Positions 36,425-45,398 of a stretch of 64,000 bases of DNA are shown piece by piece (within the stretch, counting starts at the first letter, position 1; each line of letters starts with the position of its first letter). The DNA lies in the NCBI RefSeq assembly GCF_024733565.1, contig NZ_JANIOC010000004.1, positions 249,640-313,639 on the forward strand, in the 5' to 3' direction. The notes under the pieces are model-generated. The model did not search any database. It worked only from the letters and a program-made list of their open reading frames with translations, and was not told the DNA's origin. The stretch comes from Rossellomorea sp. SC111 (lineage in GTDB: Bacteria > Bacillota > Bacilli > Bacillales > Bacillaceae_B). The position numbers and the translations under genes are program-made.

Positions 36425-36626
36425 TTAATCACCTTTTTATTGTCTTAAATTAATGTAGGATTTTTACAGTAGTCATATAATCCTATATATTTATATATTA
36501 TAACAATTCAGGTATTTGATTTACAAAGAAATTCACATGTTAAAAATTGTCTATCTCAAAAACTTTAATTGATTATTCTACGAAAGTCCCCCATGAAAAA
36601 CTTATGAATCTTCATTTCTGCTAAAC

Positions 36627-37496
36627 TTATATACCATACTGTGGGCCTTTGAAGACCTCCCTGACATGCCAATGCAAAAAAGCATTGTCCGGATAATAAT
36701 ACGACTGAATCGGCTCACGAACCAACTGACCATTAAACCTCATCAACCACTCTTCAAACCCATGACTCCCATGTGCATCCTGAGAAACTAGCATCCTTCT
36801 CTCAGGCGTAAAAGTAAACACTCCCCTATCAAATAGCTTATGGTGCAAATAACACAAAGCTATTCCGTTTTCTTCAGTATCAGGACCACCGGCTTGGTGC
36901 CATTTGATGTGGGCTGCTTCGACTCCTACGAGTGTGTGGGCTAGTCTTACATTAAAACCGCAAATAGCACAACTGTACCCATAAGCCCTTAAAATTTTCT
37001 CCCTAAATTTTGGGTCTCTCTTCATTTTTGTATAAACGGTGAAGTCCAGTCCAACCGCATCTAGGATATCTTGGTGAAGCGTTTCTGGAAAATGACTGTC
37101 TAATATAATATGAGCAATCTCCTGGACCAGCCTGGGGTCATTTTTTAGAAGCTGATATACTTCCGGGGTGAATCCCCCAGCAACTTCATCGGCCAGTAGT
37201 TGCCGATTACTCGGACTTTTCGTATTTGCTTCTTTATCCAGAAGCCATATCCCATCTCTTTTTAATCGTAAAAAAGGTTCTTCAGGATGATAGGATTTCC
37301 TGAGCGGTCAGAATTCCCTCAGCAGTTCTGTTAGCTTCTCCCTTGTAACCTCACAACTTATGAATCTGGGTTTATCTGCTTGTAGGTGTCCCAAAGCAAA
37401 CAAAATCAACAATGGTTTATGGGGAGCTCTCTGGTCCCCTTTCTTCCATATGGACAGGTTATTAATTCTTTCCTTTAACTCAACGCTGTTCATCAT
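36627..37496 (-). pseudogene. SBD-HNH (phosphorothioate-dependent) endonuclease with one in-frame TGA
   Basis: One frame runs from ATG 37496 to the stop at 36627 (289 codons) with a single TGA at 37308-37310. The part before it (KKGDQRAPHKPLLILFALGHL) is the start of a sulfur-binding domain. The part after it continues PLRKSYHPEEPFLRLKRDGIWLL, in register with the family's conserved EFGP-x-R-x-S, so GGA to TGA at the Gly is the simplest change. The C-terminus keeps a full HNH motif: CAICG, VEAAHIKWHQ and IALCYLHHKLFDRG. Such enzymes cut DNA carrying phosphorothioates. An internal ATG at 37025 could start only the HNH part. Confidence 0.88.
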
Positions 37497-37559
37497 TTTC
37501 CACCATTCATAGAGATCTATTTCTTCCTATATAATAGATAAGTTGGAACTTCCAATGAA

Positions 37560-37883
37560 TCAATCCTTTACCTCAATCAGGAACATCTTATCCTTAAATC
37601 CCCCACGCTTCTCAGCCTTATCTTTCCGTACTGCTTCTACTTCTTCAATAGTAGATCCATGCTGCTTAGACAAAGCCCTGACAACCTCCAAGAGATCAGC
37701 AAGCTCTTCCACAGCTTCTCCATCCGTTTCAGCCGCACAGTATTCATCAAGTTCTTCATAAGCTTTTTCTTTTAAGTACTTTATGTAGTCTTCATCGTTG
37801 AGGATCTTTGTTGAAAACTCCTTACCACTACTTTTAATGATTTGTGGGATTTTATCACGGACTAACTTGTTATAGGTTGGCAT
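37560..37883 (-). CDS. MazG-like nucleotide pyrophosphohydrolase
   Basis: 107 residues of the small all-alpha NTP/phosphoribosyl-ATP pyrophosphohydrolase type: YNKLVRDKIPQIIKSSGK, the acidic EKAYEELDEYCAAE and EAVEELADLLEVVRAL helices carrying the ExxE...ExxD metal ligands, and KRGGFKDKMFL. The substrate is unknown. GGAGGTCATCAGC precedes the ATG. It is often found in mobile or defence regions, which fits the neighbours; a role in removing modified nucleotides is possible. Confidence 0.88.
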   Translation of the reverse strand: MPTYNKLVRDKIPQIIKSSGKEFSTKILNDEDYIKYLKEKAYEELDEYCAAETDGEAVEELADLLEVVRALSKQHGSTIEEVEAVRKDKAEKRGGFKDKMFLIEVKD

Positions 37884-37984
37884 GCTGATGACCTCCTGTG
37901 GATTTTATTTTCTATTTTATAACATTTTTTAATAGAGATGATTTTCAAACAAGATAAGCCTCTAAGCAGGTGACCTTCGCCACC

Positions 37985-38174
37985 ATAGAGTGGCTAGGAA
38001 TCTTGTTTACTTGGGATACGATACACATATAATGCATCAAATTACCCCAAGAGTGAACCTCCCACTCATTGATCTTTCCAATCTTCGACGGGTATTACTG
38101 CATATATTATTAACCAAGTCATCATGAAAAACATCTTCAAGGAACTCTTGTTTAGTAGCTTCATATACGATCAT
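37985..38174 (-). pseudogene. Remnant of a DUF2075-type gene (N-terminal piece)
   Basis: Minus-strand codons from ATG 38174 read MIVYEATKQEFLEDVFHDDL, which looks like the start of DUF2075 (Schlafen/helicase-type) proteins. After about 32 codons the frame must shift to continue with KIGKINEWEVHSWGNLMHYM, the next expected block. The remainder of that family (several hundred residues) is gone. The 38175-38379 spacer holds nothing else I can name. Confidence 0.5.
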
Positions 38175-38379
38175 ATTCGTCAGCTTTTCGTCTAACAGTA
38201 TATTCCTATTATTTAGTTAAATTTGGGATTTAGCAAGCTTCTCCCTAATTTTCACCTTTACGTAAAGAGCATATAGAGAAATACTTTAATAATATTCCAT
38301 TTATTTCAATAAGTTGACGACCTGTCCGTTCCAAGCCATTTTTCACCATTTGATAATGGTTGTAAAAGGGGTCAAAGTA

Positions 38380-38694
38380 TTGGATAAACCATTGACAGAA
38401 CGGGAATTATACGGATTATACTTAGGGATTTTATTACGAAAAAGACGAGATGAAATGGGCTACACTCAGGCTGAATTGGAAGAAAAAGCACAACTAGCTC
38501 GAACCACGATAAGTAAGATTGAACGCAATGATCGCATACCCGAATCCTACACCCTATCGAAAATCGCAATAGCATTAGGGATTAGCGTGGACCGATTAAA
38601 TGAAGAAGTGTGGGAGAACGTAAGGATACATAAAGACAATAAGTCTTCTGCATTAAAACACCAATACTCCGATTTAGACTATAGAGGTGATTGA
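38380..38694 (+). CDS. XRE-family HTH regulator
   Basis: 104 residues. The HTH is clear: LGILLRKRRDEMGYTQAEL, then ARTTISKIERNDRIPESYTL and IAIALGISVDRLNEEVW. The tail is short and charged. I choose a TTG at 38380 because AAAAGGGG lies seven bases ahead; an ATG at 38356 and a longer frame from 38314 have no ribosome site. It may regulate the next small gene or the flanking defence genes. Confidence 0.8.
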   Translation: MDKPLTERELYGLYLGILLRKRRDEMGYTQAELEEKAQLARTTISKIERNDRIPESYTLSKIAIALGISVDRLNEEVWENVRIHKDNKSSALKHQYSDLDYRGD

Positions 38695-38893
38695 GATTAA
38701 AAAGCAGGAATTTGTTTTGATGAAGGATAAGCAAATTTACCGTTTTATGATTGTTGGGTTTGATGAGAAGAATGCTTATGGGGAGATCTATTTCACGGAA
38801 AATGATAAATCTACTTCTATATTTAGGGGTTCGGATGTGAAGGAAGTTATAAGGTTGGTGAAGGAAGAAAGCAGTGGCTTACGGGGGAGGTAA
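38687..38893 (+). CDS. Small protein after the XRE gene
   Basis: 68 residues (or fewer from the ATG at 38720), compact and beta-rich in character: QIYRFMIVGFDEKNAYGEIY, then FTENDKSTSIFRGSDV. No family is recognised. It overlaps the XRE gene by eight bases and ends inside a terminator hairpin, so the two are probably co-transcribed. The GTG start is uncertain. Confidence 0.55.
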   Translation: MIEIKKQEFVLMKDKQIYRFMIVGFDEKNAYGEIYFTENDKSTSIFRGSDVKEVIRLVKEESSGLRGR

Positions 38894-38906
38894 GCCACTG
38901 TTTTCT
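38872..38906 (+). terminator. Terminator of the XRE operon
   Basis: A ten-base perfect stem cagtggctta / taagccactg with a nine-base G-rich loop, followed by TTTTCTT. It overlaps the stop codon of the preceding small gene. Confidence 0.88.
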
Positions 38907-38987
38907 TAGTGGGAAAGAACTTCTATAGGTTTTAGATTAAAGCTTATTATATATAGAAGAATCTATTTAGTTCTACAACTACAGTAA

Positions 38988-39968
38988 TTATTCAGGAACG
39001 TAGAACCTTTGTAAGGGAAGTAAAGCTCTTTTATCATTTGGCATTTTCTCATACCACTCTACAACAAGACGAACCAGTTCCTCTAAGTCAACTAATCTAA
39101 CAGAATTATGCTTTGCTACTGCTTCTGCATGCGAAGTAAAACCTCCAGTCGATACAAATAAACTATTCGCGTCAATTGGGTTAGCTCCTAATAACTGTTG
39201 AATCTCAGGAGCAGAAGCAGAGCTCTTACGGTGTTTGACCTGCACCTTTATTATTGGCTTCTCAAATCCGAAAGCATCTTTAAAGGCAAGTACATCAACT
39301 CCACCATCAGGTCCTTTAGGACTTATTCTTACGTTATATTTCATTGCTTGCAACAGCCCTCCCACGAGCTCTTGCATTTGCCAAGGATCTAGCTTATCTA
39401 CTTTATCTTCAATCATAACTAAAGCCTTACTAACAAGATCTTCAACCACTACCTCTTCTTCCTCATCGTCAAACTCTAAAGGGGTTGAGTCTGGGTTCGC
39501 CATTAATTTCTCAATTTCAGCGCCCCATTGATCCACGCGAAATACTGTTAGAACAGAACCTAAACTATTCTTTGCAGATTGAGACAGCCTATCCCTATCT
39601 AAAAACTCATTCTCCCATTTAACTCGAATTGTATTAGGATAATTGGGGTCTCCGACAGAATCGTCATAGAAATGAGATTCCAAAACAGTGCCAACCATGT
39701 ACTCTCGCTTTTCTTTTGAATATGATATGACTTTATCATTTGTTTGTATATCTCGACTAAAACGCCATACTTGATTAACCCAGCTATTCCTAGATTGAGG
39801 TTTTTCCTCACTGAAAACAGCATCTGCTTTAGTTTTCATTTCTTCTTTAGAAGAATACTGCTTTGGATTTCCTAATTGAGGCCAACCTATTGACGCTAAA
39901 CCTTTTTCCTTCCATATGGGTATTAGTTCATTATTGTCACCAGCACGAATCATCCACCATTTGGTCAT
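38988..39968 (-). CDS. Mrr-type restriction endonuclease with N-terminal EVE-like domain
   Basis: 326 residues. The C-terminal part is an Mrr nuclease (PD-(D/E)xK): MQELVGGLLQAMKYNVRISP, GPDGGVDVLAF (Asp) and IIKVQVKHRKSSASAPEIQQ (Gln-x-Lys), ending in FVSTGGFTSHAEAVA. The N-terminal 130 residues (WMIRAGDNNELIPIWKEKGL, then ASIGWPQLGNPK) look like an EVE/PUA-type reader of modified bases. This would be a type IV enzyme acting on modified DNA. The ATG at 39968 has GAGGAGAGG ahead of it. Confidence 0.88.
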   Translation of the reverse strand: MTKWWMIRAGDNNELIPIWKEKGLASIGWPQLGNPKQYSSKEEMKTKADAVFSEEKPQSRNSWVNQVWRFSRDIQTNDKVISYSKEKREYMVGTVLESHFYDDSVGDPNYPNTIRVKWENEFLDRDRLSQSAKNSLGSVLTVFRVDQWGAEIEKLMANPDSTPLEFDDEEEEVVVEDLVSKALVMIEDKVDKLDPWQMQELVGGLLQAMKYNVRISPKGPDGGVDVLAFKDAFGFEKPIIKVQVKHRKSSASAPEIQQLLGANPIDANSLFVSTGGFTSHAEAVAKHNSVRLVDLEELVRLVVEWYEKMPNDKRALLPLQRFYVPE

Positions 39969-40183
39969 TAGAACCTCTCCTCTACAAAAATACAATTAAT
40001 ACATATTATAACATTTAATATACATACTTTTGTTTTTACATTGGGAATGAACAAGAATAAGAGCCGGTCCTCATCAAAACTGGAACCTTTTTCGAGGTGA
40101 ATTGTTTTTTTTATTTAGTTGCATTCCTTAGTCGAAACAGTCTTTCACACCGCCCCAAAAAAAGACAAGGTCTCCCTTGTCCC

Positions 40184-41866
40184 CTACTCCTCAATATATG
40201 GCTGCTCCCTCAAATGCCCCGTCCGTTCCACCATCACATAATAAAACTCTCCATACTCCACCCAGCGAAGCGGAAACTTCATCGTCAGAACATTCTCTTT
40301 GTTATACACACTGATCTGCTTCTTATCATAGGTAACCTTCTTTATCTCCTGAAGAGGTATGCTCTCCTTCTTCTCACCCGTGACCTTCCTCAATTCCCTG
40401 CCCACAATGACGACGGCACTCCGCTTTTTCTTCCATAGTTCATAGAGGGTGAGGATCCCTCCAAGGAGAGTGAAGCCGATGGAGATGTAAACCTCCTCAT
40501 CAATTCCGTTAATGAAGACCCTGATCCAGTGGGAAATCAGGATGGCGTAGAAGAACCACAGGCCTTTGGAGAGGCTTGGTGAGCTCTCGTAGTAGACGGT
40601 CTCTTCATTTTCACGGGCGTATTCTTCTCGTTTTTTCAGGAAGTGTTGTTTGTGCTCCTCGATGGTTCTGTTCTGTATCGGTTCGAGATCGGTATGGGTC
40701 CCTTCCCACATGTCCGCACTGTCATCCTCCTCCTCAAGGCTATATCCTCCTACCCAGGCAGCGAGTACCTCGTCCCCATGGGAGAAGCTCATCAGATAAT
40801 AGCGTAGCTGCTGACCGTATGAGTTCACGGTGTCCACGAAATCGACGACCTGAATGTTTTCCGGAAAGATATGTAGCTCCTCTCCTTCTTCATCTTGCAA
40901 ATGGACCAGATGGTTAAATAGATGTGCCTTGGCAAGCACCGGCTGCTTCGGACTGACCGGGAAGAGATGCTCTTTATTGTGTTCCGCGAGCTCCCAGTAC
41001 ATCATTTCGGCACTTTCGACATGGTTGGAAAGCGATTGGAGGATGTCCGGTTGAACCGGGATATTCTTATTCATCGCAACCACTACCGCATTTGTGCTGA
41101 TACGTGGATCCTTGAACGACACCGCCTCCTTCAGGAAACACTCTGTCTCTTCGGAGTAATAGAAGTTCATCAACCCGATCAGCACATTGAGGCGGTACCT
41201 CAGCTGAAAGTAGGTTTCCTTCCACGATTGATACGCATAATCGGACCGGTATTCCTTGTCATACTTCAGGTACTCGTCCCGAAGCTTCGCATAATCAGCC
41301 AGCAGCAACGGAAGGACCCTCGCTCTCTTATACCCTGCCTCCACGCCCGACTCATTGATCGCCGTAATGAAGTCATAGTACATATATTTATAATGAGGGG
41401 ACTCCAACTGATCGAACGTCTTATCCACAATTCCCTTCAACAGCACCGGAAACTCACACAACTCCTCCACCGGCAGCACGACTTCCTCATGGGTAACCAA
41501 ATGCACCGACTTGTCATGAATCTCCTGAAAGATCCCCTCATCCTTCGTCAGCAGCAGACACTCAAGCGCCCGCACCTTCGCATCCGGATCAAGCCCCTCA
41601 AAGCGCAGCAGAATCTCATCAATGATCTCAGGCATCGGATAATCACACACAAACTCCACCAACCCAAGCGAAGGATTATCCCACACATCCACCCGCACAG
41701 GAAACGATGTCGCCGCCTCCTTCATCATATCCTTCAACATCTCCACGCGGATTTTCAGATCATCATGCCCCTTCAACTCATACAACGTCCCAAGCACCTC
41801 ATACCGCGTCCCCGGATCCGCACTGTGCAGCTGCTTCACCAAACTTCTCATCTTGATTTCGTTCAT
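40184..41866 (-). CDS. HEAT-repeat-like protein with membrane segment, unknown function
   Basis: 560 residues, not recognised as a named protein. The first 300 residues are helical and repeat-like (VKQLHSADPGTRYEVLGTLY, LRFEGLDPDAKVRALECLLL). The middle contains an acidic stretch (SLEEEDDSADMWEGTH). Two membrane helices follow (FYAILISHWIRVFI and ISIGFTLLGGILTLYEL), then a basic PH-like tail. GAAGGGGACC precedes the ATG. GC content and codon use return to the high-GC style here, so I place the right border of the defence island before this gene. Confidence 0.75.
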   Translation of the reverse strand: MNEIKMRSLVKQLHSADPGTRYEVLGTLYELKGHDDLKIRVEMLKDMMKEAATSFPVRVDVWDNPSLGLVEFVCDYPMPEIIDEILLRFEGLDPDAKVRALECLLLTKDEGIFQEIHDKSVHLVTHEEVVLPVEELCEFPVLLKGIVDKTFDQLESPHYKYMYYDFITAINESGVEAGYKRARVLPLLLADYAKLRDEYLKYDKEYRSDYAYQSWKETYFQLRYRLNVLIGLMNFYYSEETECFLKEAVSFKDPRISTNAVVVAMNKNIPVQPDILQSLSNHVESAEMMYWELAEHNKEHLFPVSPKQPVLAKAHLFNHLVHLQDEEGEELHIFPENIQVVDFVDTVNSYGQQLRYYLMSFSHGDEVLAAWVGGYSLEEEDDSADMWEGTHTDLEPIQNRTIEEHKQHFLKKREEYARENEETVYYESSPSLSKGLWFFYAILISHWIRVFINGIDEEVYISIGFTLLGGILTLYELWKKKRSAVVIVGRELRKVTGEKKESIPLQEIKKVTYDKKQISVYNKENVLTMKFPLRWVEYGEFYYVMVERTGHLREQPYIEE

Positions 41867-42000
41867 ACGGTCCCCTTCTTAGTAAAAAAATGATTATTTC
41901 TTTGTTATTTTATTATGGGGGAGGGGGGAGTACATGTGTCTTTTGGCATAGGCAAATAAAAATATTTTACAGTTAGAGCTATCTCCTTTTAATATAAAAA

Positions 42001-42027
42001 GAAGCACCAGAACCGTCCCCTCGCTTC
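42001..42027. repeat. Dispersed GTCCCC repeat
   Basis: The element gaagcaccagaaccgtcccc followed by tcgcttc, with GAAGC/GCTTC ends, lies directly beyond the vanZ-like stop and may double as its terminator. It is nearly identical to the copy at 15465-15491. Confidence 0.75.
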
Positions 42028-42028
42028 C

Positions 42029-42514
42029 CTAAGAATATCTAATGACCAAATGAGTACGATAATAAACCAACAATACAAGTAAAAAAATACCCACCAAAAG
42101 AATAACCCAGTCCAATTTCTTATTATTCATAAACCTATTGCACACACCATATAATTCCAGCCCAAGCAACCCACCAACAGTATTGGTAATGACATCAGTT
42201 ATGTCTGTCGCTCCAATAGCGAATATCAATTGAATGAATTCAAAAGTAAGACTTAGAGCTAATATAAGGGCAACTTTAGGTGAAAAGCCCACTTTTTTGA
42301 AATTGACATCCAAGAGCAGACCGAATGGAATGAAGATAAGGATATTATCTACCATCTCTCTGGTACTTCCAGGTGCAGCAAATGGGATCAAGTTTAAACT
42401 AGCATATTGATAATGAAATACTGACAAAATATTGTATTGTAATTTGAATAGGACTAGCCAGGTTAGTATCACTAAATAGAATGCCAGCAATCCTCTAGAT
42501 ATTATTTTTTCCAT
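42029..42514 (-). CDS. vanZ: VanZ-family membrane protein
   Basis: 161 residues with four to five hydrophobic helices and the VanZ landmarks NLIPFAAPG near the first loop, NILIFIPFGLLLDV and GATDITDVITNTVGGLLGLELY. VanZ proteins raise tolerance to glycopeptides (mainly teicoplanin) by an unclear mechanism. The ATG at 42514 follows GAGAGGAG. It is last in a vanR-S-Y-Z order. Without vanHAX it does not indicate vancomycin resistance. Confidence 0.9.
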   Translation of the reverse strand: MEKIISRGLLAFYLVILTWLVLFKLQYNILSVFHYQYASLNLIPFAAPGSTREMVDNILIFIPFGLLLDVNFKKVGFSPKVALILALSLTFEFIQLIFAIGATDITDVITNTVGGLLGLELYGVCNRFMNNKKLDWVILLVGIFLLVLLVYYRTHLVIRYS

Positions 42515-42548
42515 GTTATCTCCTCTCATTTATGTGTATCCGGTGAGT

Positions 42549-43415
42549 TTAGGGAAACACCGTTACAATGACACCATCCATGTTGTTGCCTGATATCTCA
42601 TAATGATGGTTTGATGGCACACGAATGGTTGTATCTTTGGTGACTTGGTAATATGAGATCTCATATGTTTCGCCCTGTATCGTCGTTGAAATCGATTTTT
42701 GTTCTTTTAGGAATGCTAAGTATTCTTCTAAAGCGAAGTTCTTTTCTTCCATGATCACGCTGTGGGGCAATCCAACATAGCGAATATGCCATGGTTCGTA
42801 TTGGATACCCGTAACATCTGTTTTATCCTTTGGATACCGTAATATAAAGCCGTATTTCCACGCGTTTTCTTCGATCCACTTTCCTTCTGATGCCAGCTCC
42901 ATCTTCCTTTGAGTGGATCCTACATCAAGTGATAGCCCCAAGTTGTGTTCGCTGTAGCCTGCAGGCAAGGCATAGTCGGACCCCATTTCCTGGTAAAGTG
43001 CACGTTGCTCTTCAAAGCCCCGATAGCCGCTATTGATGATGAAATGTCTAACCCCATCTTTACCGGCAGCAACGGTCATCTCGGAGAATTTATGTGCCAC
43101 ATCCTCCGACAATGTTATGTTGGTATCAAACAATCCGTATCCCTTTGTCAGTTCTTCATGCGTAAATAGATTGACAACGTCTGATGTTATACTCTCCTGC
43201 TGAACCGGATATTCTTGATTCACCAAAAGTAAATTCCCTTGAAAGACCTGTTCTTTTTTTATCTCGATCGTTTGAAAGTGTTCTGACGTCCCGCTATTTT
43301 CTACATGAGCATCGTTAAGATGAATCTCTACTTGATCTTGAAACGTTGATTCCTTATAAACAAATGTGAAACCCAAACATAATGCCAATAACAATAAAAA
43401 TCCCCACTTCTTCAT
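42549..43415 (-). CDS. vanY: VanY-like D-alanyl-D-alanine carboxypeptidase
   Basis: 288 residues with an N-terminal membrane anchor (GFLLLLALCLGFTFVY) and an M15 zinc peptidase domain outside the cell: NSGYRGFEEQRALYQEMG, the zinc SEHNLGLSLDVG (His, Asp) and the second zinc histidine in YEPWHIRYVG (ExxH). It trims terminal D-Ala from peptidoglycan pentapeptides. It lies 86 bases after the sensor kinase and 34 bases before vanZ. Confidence 0.92.
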   Translation of the reverse strand: MKKWGFLLLLALCLGFTFVYKESTFQDQVEIHLNDAHVENSGTSEHFQTIEIKKEQVFQGNLLLVNQEYPVQQESITSDVVNLFTHEELTKGYGLFDTNITLSEDVAHKFSEMTVAAGKDGVRHFIINSGYRGFEEQRALYQEMGSDYALPAGYSEHNLGLSLDVGSTQRKMELASEGKWIEENAWKYGFILRYPKDKTDVTGIQYEPWHIRYVGLPHSVIMEEKNFALEEYLAFLKEQKSISTTIQGETYEISYYQVTKDTTIRVPSNHHYEISGNNMDGVIVTVFP

Positions 43416-43501
43416 TTCACGTTCCTCCTTATTCTTAATATAGAATAGGAAAAACTGTTTAAAAAAAGAGTGGGGTAAAATTTAAATTTTTCTTAAATCC
43501 T

Positions 43502-44623
43502 TTATGAAATGGAATCTTGATCAGGTTCAATACCTTCCTGGGGTAAACGAACTTCAAATACCGTCCGTATGAGACTGCTTTCCACCGTAACCGTCCCATT
43601 ATGTTGCTCCACAATATTCTTTGCAATAAATAAACCAAGCCCTGTGCCATCTTCTTGATGAGTTCGGGCTTTGTCACCGGTGTAAAACATATCAAAAAGA
43701 TAAGGAAGTTCATTCGGAGGAATCCGGTCTCCATAATTCATAACCTGAACGACCACCTCTCCTCCATCGACAAACCCGTTAATATCTACAAACTGACCAT
43801 CATATCCATAACGATTGGCATTGGTTAAAAGATTTTCAAACACACGGGCCAATAGCTCTCCGTCCCCCCAAATAGGTAATTGAGGCGGAATCGTGATTCG
43901 GGCGATCAAATGATTTTTTTCGAAAACAGGATATAATTCTTCCTTCAATTGATTAAGAAGATTCGATAAATTAATCTGCTTCTTATCTAAAGGCAGCATG
44001 CCATAATTCATTCGTGTTATTTCAAATAATTCGTCAATAAGCCGTTCCAATCGCTGAGACTTCGTAAAGGTAATCGTTAAATAATGTCTGACCTGTTCTT
44101 TAGTCAACTTCTCATCCTTAAGGATTAAATCTAAATAACCTAAAACAGACGTGAGGGGCGTACGCAAATCATGAGCCAAATTCACCACTAACTGTTCTTT
44201 ACTGTTTTCTGAGAAATCGCCTCTTTGGATAGCTTCTTCTAGTTTTTCACTTGCGAGATTAATGGCTTGTGCAATATCACCAAACTCATCATTTGACTCG
44301 ATATTCACCCGATGCTTAAAGTCGCCATTGGCGAGATACTGAATCCCCGTTGATAGTTCACTGAAATAGGTAGAAATTGGCTTAGTAAGCATATAGAAAA
44401 ATAAGAGCGAAAGGGAGATAAACAGGATAAAAAAGACGTTAAAATCTCCAATGCTGTCAATGAATTGACGGAGTTGGGCCAATGGTTCACCACGACGGAC
44501 CACCGAATGATAATAAAGCTGTAGTCCCCTAAAAAGGATGTAAGTGATCACACCGCCGAGAAGCATACTTAAACCAAATAATACGAGGACTTTGGCGCGA
44601 AAACTGCGTATAAATTTAGCCAT
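43502..44623 (-). CDS. vanS: VanS-like sensor histidine kinase
   Basis: 373 residues: two membrane helices (VLVLFGLSMLLGGVITYILF and FNVFFILFISLSLLFFYML) with only about 30 residues between them, then HAMP, the H-box VNLAHDLRTPLTSVLGYLDL, the N-box ENLLTNANRYGY and the G-box DGTGLGLFIAKNIV. The short extracellular loop resembles VanS kinases that sense cell-wall damage within or near the membrane. Its start overlaps the regulator gene by eight bases. Confidence 0.9.
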   Translation of the reverse strand: MAKFIRSFRAKVLVLFGLSMLLGGVITYILFRGLQLYYHSVVRRGEPLAQLRQFIDSIGDFNVFFILFISLSLLFFYMLTKPISTYFSELSTGIQYLANGDFKHRVNIESNDEFGDIAQAINLASEKLEEAIQRGDFSENSKEQLVVNLAHDLRTPLTSVLGYLDLILKDEKLTKEQVRHYLTITFTKSQRLERLIDELFEITRMNYGMLPLDKKQINLSNLLNQLKEELYPVFEKNHLIARITIPPQLPIWGDGELLARVFENLLTNANRYGYDGQFVDINGFVDGGEVVVQVMNYGDRIPPNELPYLFDMFYTGDKARTHQEDGTGLGLFIAKNIVEQHNGTVTVESSLIRTVFEVRLPQEGIEPDQDSIS

Positions 44624-45314
44624 TAAATGTATACCCCACTCCCCAAACCGTTTTGATTAACTTGTTCTTTCTCTTATCTTCCCCAAGTTTCTTCCGTAAC
44701 GTACGAATATGCACCATTACCGTGTTGCCGCCTTCAAAGTAAGCATCATCCCATACCTGCTGAAAAATATTTTCTACACTATAAACCTTCTTTGGATGAC
44801 TGGCCAATAAATACAAAATATCAAACTCTTTCGGCGTCAGCTCGATATTTTCACCATAAAGGAAAACCGTACGCTGATCAGGAGAAATCACAATTTCACC
44901 AAATTCCAACGTATCTTTCTTACCAGATACCTTAGGTTGATTCAACTTCATAAACCGTCGCAAATGCGCATTCACACGCGCAACCAATTCAATGGGAGTA
45001 AACGGCTTTGTTATATAATCATCCGCTCCAATCACCAGCCCATGTACCTTATCAAAATCAGACGTTTTCGCACTCAAAAAAAGGATCGGCATATTATACC
45101 GTTCCCGAATCAGACGAGTGGCATCATACCCATCCATCTCCGGCATCATAATATCCAAAATCAACAAATCAATCGATCGAGTCTCAATAACGCGAATGGC
45201 TTCCTGCCCATTATGTACTTTCACGACATCGTATCCTTCTTTTTCCAAATGAATGGCAACCAGGTCAGCTATTTCCTCCTCATCATCCGCAACCAGAATC
45301 GAAATACTCTTCAT
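44616..45314 (-). CDS. vanR: VanR-like OmpR-family response regulator
   Basis: 232 residues with receiver domain (ILVADDEEEIADLVAIHLE, phospho-Asp in LLILDIMMPEMDG, conserved Lys in DYITKPFTP) and a winged-helix DNA-binding domain (LTPKEFDILYLLASHPKKVYS, then VMVHIRTLRKKLGEDK). GGAGTGGGATAG precedes the ATG. It is first in the operon R-S-Y-Z and probably activates it, including itself. Confidence 0.93.
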   Translation of the reverse strand: MKSISILVADDEEEIADLVAIHLEKEGYDVVKVHNGQEAIRVIETRSIDLLILDIMMPEMDGYDATRLIRERYNMPILFLSAKTSDFDKVHGLVIGADDYITKPFTPIELVARVNAHLRRFMKLNQPKVSGKKDTLEFGEIVISPDQRTVFLYGENIELTPKEFDILYLLASHPKKVYSVENIFQQVWDDAYFEGGNTVMVHIRTLRKKLGEDKRKNKLIKTVWGVGYTFNG

Positions 45315-45398
45315 CTATCCCACTCCTATATCAAGTTACCTTTGATTATCAACAAATCTGTACTTTATTCTCTACTATTTCCTTTGATTATTCAAGGT

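Noticed and set aside
40922..41893. A 323-codon plus-strand open frame opposite the HEAT-like gene
   Set aside because: It is rich in Arg, His, Leu, Ile and Pro in the way antisense frames of GC-rich genes are, has no ribosome site, and lies fully opposite a credible 560-aa gene.
42029..45314. Vancomycin resistance cluster
   Set aside because: Only R, S, Y and Z are present; without vanH, vanA/B-type ligase and vanX the locus does not change the D-Ala-D-Ala target.
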